Origin: Thermoflexus sp.
GTDB taxonomy: Bacteria > Chloroflexota > Anaerolineae > Thermoflexales > Thermoflexaceae
NCBI RefSeq assembly: GCF_034432235.1
Contig: NZ_DAOUCJ010000031.1
Location: 1-64,000 of the forward strand
Direction of reading: 5' to 3'
DNA: 64,000 nucleotides
The notes under the pieces are model-generated. The model made no database searches and was not told where the DNA came from. It saw only the letters and a program-made list of their open reading frames with translations. Within the stretch, counting starts at the first letter, position 1. Each line of letters opens with the position of its first letter. Position numbers and translations under genes: made by a program. Positions 62,022 through 64,000 of the stretch are shown piece after piece.

Positions 62022-64000
62022 ATGAAAGATCGAATCGCCTTCGTTGTCCTGCTGGCCATCTGGCTGACCTTCTGGGTGACGCTGGCCGTGATGCCACGGG
62101 ATCTAACGCGATTCGATGAGCAGCACGTGCTCTGGCAGGTCAGCTCCTACGGCTGGGTGGAGGTGGCCCGCAACCTGATGCGGGACAGCCACCCCCCGCT
62201 CTATTACTGGCTGGTCAAGGGCTGGCGGGAGCTCGGCGGTTTCGATCACCCCTGGGCGTATCGGTTCTTCTCGATCTGCCTGGGATTGCCGGCCCTCCCC
62301 CTTGCTTTCCAGGTCGGGTGCCAGTGGGGAGGGCGCCGGCTGGGCCTGGCGCTGGTGGCCGGGTTAATGCTGAACCCTTTCTATCTGTTCCTGCTGGTCC
62401 TGATCCGGATGTATGGGCTGGTGGTGGCTCTGGGCGGGCTGTCGATGTTCCTGTGGGCTCGCCTGTTGCGGCAGCCCACGACTTCCCGATGGCTCGCCTG
62501 GGCTTTGGTCCAGGGCGCTTTAATGTTCACTCACTACTATGGGCTGCTCCTCATCGGCACGCAGTGGCTGATCCTCCTGATCCGTCGCCCCTCCGGATGG
62601 CGCATGGGCGGGTTGGCCGCGCTTCCCTTCATGGTCGCCTTCGGCGTCTGGATCGCCCAGGCCTATGCGGGAAGCCTGGAAAACACAGTGCGAAACCTTT
62701 CCGCCATCCCGGTCCGCCCCATGCCGTGGGAGGTGCTGGGGCATCTCTGGGCCAATCTTCTCGTCGGCCCGCTCGCCGATGGGAGGCTGGCGAGAATCCT
62801 CGCTGTAGGGGCTGGCGTGTTCATCGGGCTTCTTCTCCCCACCCTTCGCTCATGGAGGCGGATCCGGCTGGAGCTGGCCATCGTGGCGCTGCTCCCGCTG
62901 GGGGCGGGCGCCCTGATGGCCATGCGCTGGCCTTTCTTCGCCGCCCGCTACTTCGCCATGTCGGTGATCCCGACGCTCACGCTGGTTCTCTCCATCGGGC
63001 TGGGCTCCCGATGGAAAGGGGCGCTTCTGATCCTGATCCTGCCCGGCATAATTGGGATCGCCAGCTTCCCGGTGCTGAATCTTCCTTTGGGCTTGGAGTC
63101 GGAGCTGGAGTTCTGGACCGCTCCGGAGCCGGTGCTGGCCCAGGCGCGCTGGCACCTCCTCTGGTCGGCGGATTCAGGTTTCCCAAGCTATGAGTGGCCG
63201 GATCCGGCGCAGCGCGCTCAGGTGGTGGGCCGCTCCCCCTCTTTCTGGTTCGTGGGGGTTGCCCTTTACCGGGCGGACTGGGAGGGGTGGCTGCAGGAGC
63301 TCCAGGCCACTCATCTGATCGACTTCCAGGCGGAGTTCCCCCACGAAATCCCCGAATATCGAGCTGCCATGTTCCATCTGGTCCGTAGGGCCCCGGCCGC
63401 TCGATGGATCCATCGGGATGCCCGGTGGGCCAACGGGATCCGGCTGCACGATATCGGCTGGACCCAGGAGGTGGTGGAGCCGGGTCGTTCGGTGCAATGG
63501 CACCTGCGCTTCTCTACGGACCAGCCGCTGGATCGCCGGTGGACGCTCTTCGTGCACCTGATAGATCCGACCGGACAGCTCTGGGCCAACTGGGACGCGG
63601 AGCCGGAGCTCCCAACGGATCAGTGGACACCGGGTCGGATCTACGATGTGGGGCGCAGCCTGCTGATCCCTCGCTGGGTGCCCGCTGGACGTTATGAAGT
63701 CCGCATCGGCTGGTATGAGACGGGGACGGCGGGGTTCCCACGGCTTCCCTTGCGGGAGGGCCAGGGGGATACGCTTTCCATGGGTGAAGTGGAGGTCCTG
63801 CCTCAGCGGGAGCCTCCGCGATTCGGCACGCGAACCAGCCCCCATGTGGAGCTGAATCCCCCTCAAATCTCCACCCGATCCGGGCCGGATGGATACCGGG
63901 TCCGGGTTCGAATCCCGTGGCGGAGCCGGGATCCAGCCTCCCTCGCCGCATGGCAGCTGGTCCTGGAGACGCCGGAAGGGCCGATCCCGTTGCGGCGTCC
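62022..64000 (+). CDS. GT-C glycosyltransferase-like membrane protein with beta-sandwich module, 3' end outside window
   Basis: At least 659 codons, open to the window edge without a stop. From ATG 62022 (weak ribosome site) the protein starts MKDRIAFVVLLAIWLTFWVT; acidic pair D32-E33 in LTRFDEQHVLWQV, then RDSHPPLYYWLVKGW and FTHYYGLLLIGTQW, the order known from PMT-2-like transferases. A module begins near residue 490 (WTLFVHLIDPTGQLWANWDA, VPAGRYEVRIGWYETG) and a second beta-rich segment follows up to the edge. It closely parallels the preceding protein and shows that the cluster continues beyond the window. Confidence 0.82.
   Translation, partial: MKDRIAFVVLLAIWLTFWVTLAVMPRDLTRFDEQHVLWQVSSYGWVEVARNLMRDSHPPLYYWLVKGWRELGGFDHPWAYRFFSICLGLPALPLAFQVGCQWGGRRLGLALVAGLMLNPFYLFLLVLIRMYGLVVALGGLSMFLWARLLRQPTTSRWLAWALVQGALMFTHYYGLLLIGTQWLILLIRRPSGWRMGGLAALPFMVAFGVWIAQAYAGSLENTVRNLSAIPVRPMPWEVLGHLWANLLVGPLADGRLARILAVGAGVFIGLLLPTLRSWRRIRLELAIVALLPLGAGALMAMRWPFFAARYFAMSVIPTLTLVLSIGLGSRWKGALLILILPGIIGIASFPVLNLPLGLESELEFWTAPEPVLAQARWHLLWSADSGFPSYEWPDPAQRAQVVGRSPSFWFVGVALYRADWEGWLQELQATHLIDFQAEFPHEIPEYRAAMFHLVRRAPAARWIHRDARWANGIRLHDIGWTQEVVEPGRSVQWHLRFSTDQPLDRRWTLFVHLIDPTGQLWANWDAEPELPTDQWTPGRIYDVGRSLLIPRWVPAGRYEVRIGWYETGTAGFPRLPLREGQGDTLSMGEVEVLPQREPPRFGTRTSPHVELNPPQISTRSGPDGYRVRVRIPWRSRDPASLAAWQLVLETPEGPIPLRR

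Noticed and set aside
63904..63920. tRNA T-arm-like sequence (GGTTCGAATCCC)
   Set aside because: It lies inside an open coding frame and no acceptor or anticodon arm surrounds it.

Overview
The window is GC-rich bacterial DNA with tightly packed genes, frequent 1-4 nt start/stop overlaps and clear Shine-Dalgarno sites. Gene content and style point to a thermophilic Chloroflexota, possibly a Thermoflexus-like or Anaerolineae-like organism. This is an inference from a BTAD/SARP regulator with a MalT-like ATPase, a secreted propeller protein with a basic, proline-containing C-terminal tail, and many GT-C/YfhO-type membrane proteins with added C-terminal beta-sandwich domains. No rRNA, CRISPR array, plasmid or phage genes were seen.

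Layout. (1) 1-370: C-terminal end of an IS200/IS605 TnpB gene with two perfect hairpins. (2) 367-5550 (+): thiolase, 3-hydroxyacyl-CoA dehydrogenase, acyl-CoA dehydrogenase and zinc alcohol dehydrogenase, then two small membrane proteins, closed by a bidirectional terminator. (3) 5664-9941 (-): ornithine aminotransferase, ThiI, a mosaic of palindromic repeats, tRNA-Val(TAC), Pth and RsfS. (4) 10024-16584 (+): two aminotransferases, a ketopantoate-reductase-like protein, HflX, MiaA and two small membrane proteins. (5) 16618-21966: an ABC ATPase, a DUF4367-like protein, a YvlD/holin-type membrane protein, then GlgC and GlgA of glycogen synthesis.

(6) 22069-24300 (-): an AT-richer island of decayed beta-propeller genes carrying a 69-bp site with the layout of an integron attC. 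(7) 24427-28729 (-): a 1055-aa MalT-like ATPase with TPRs and a SARP/BTAD output. Downstream of it, behind a candidate SARP operator (two exact CTCACGG heptamers at 11-bp period), lies a three-gene unit: a 46-aa membrane peptide, a small protein resembling RiPP precursors of the Os1348/Franean1_4349 type, and a receiver-like protein that has lost its phosphorylation site. (8) 28995-36940: PBP1A, IlvE with a structured leader, FolC, and a ChlI-ChlD-like AAA+/VWA protein with a good sigma-70 promoter.

(9) 36999-64000 (+), running off the window: twelve consecutive large membrane proteins (GT-C glycosyltransferase-like, PTPS-related and YfhO-like). Most end in one or two copies of a related beta-sandwich module. 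They are probably one transcription unit and probably build or decorate a cell-surface glycan. This cluster and the SARP/peptide unit are the most unusual parts of the window.
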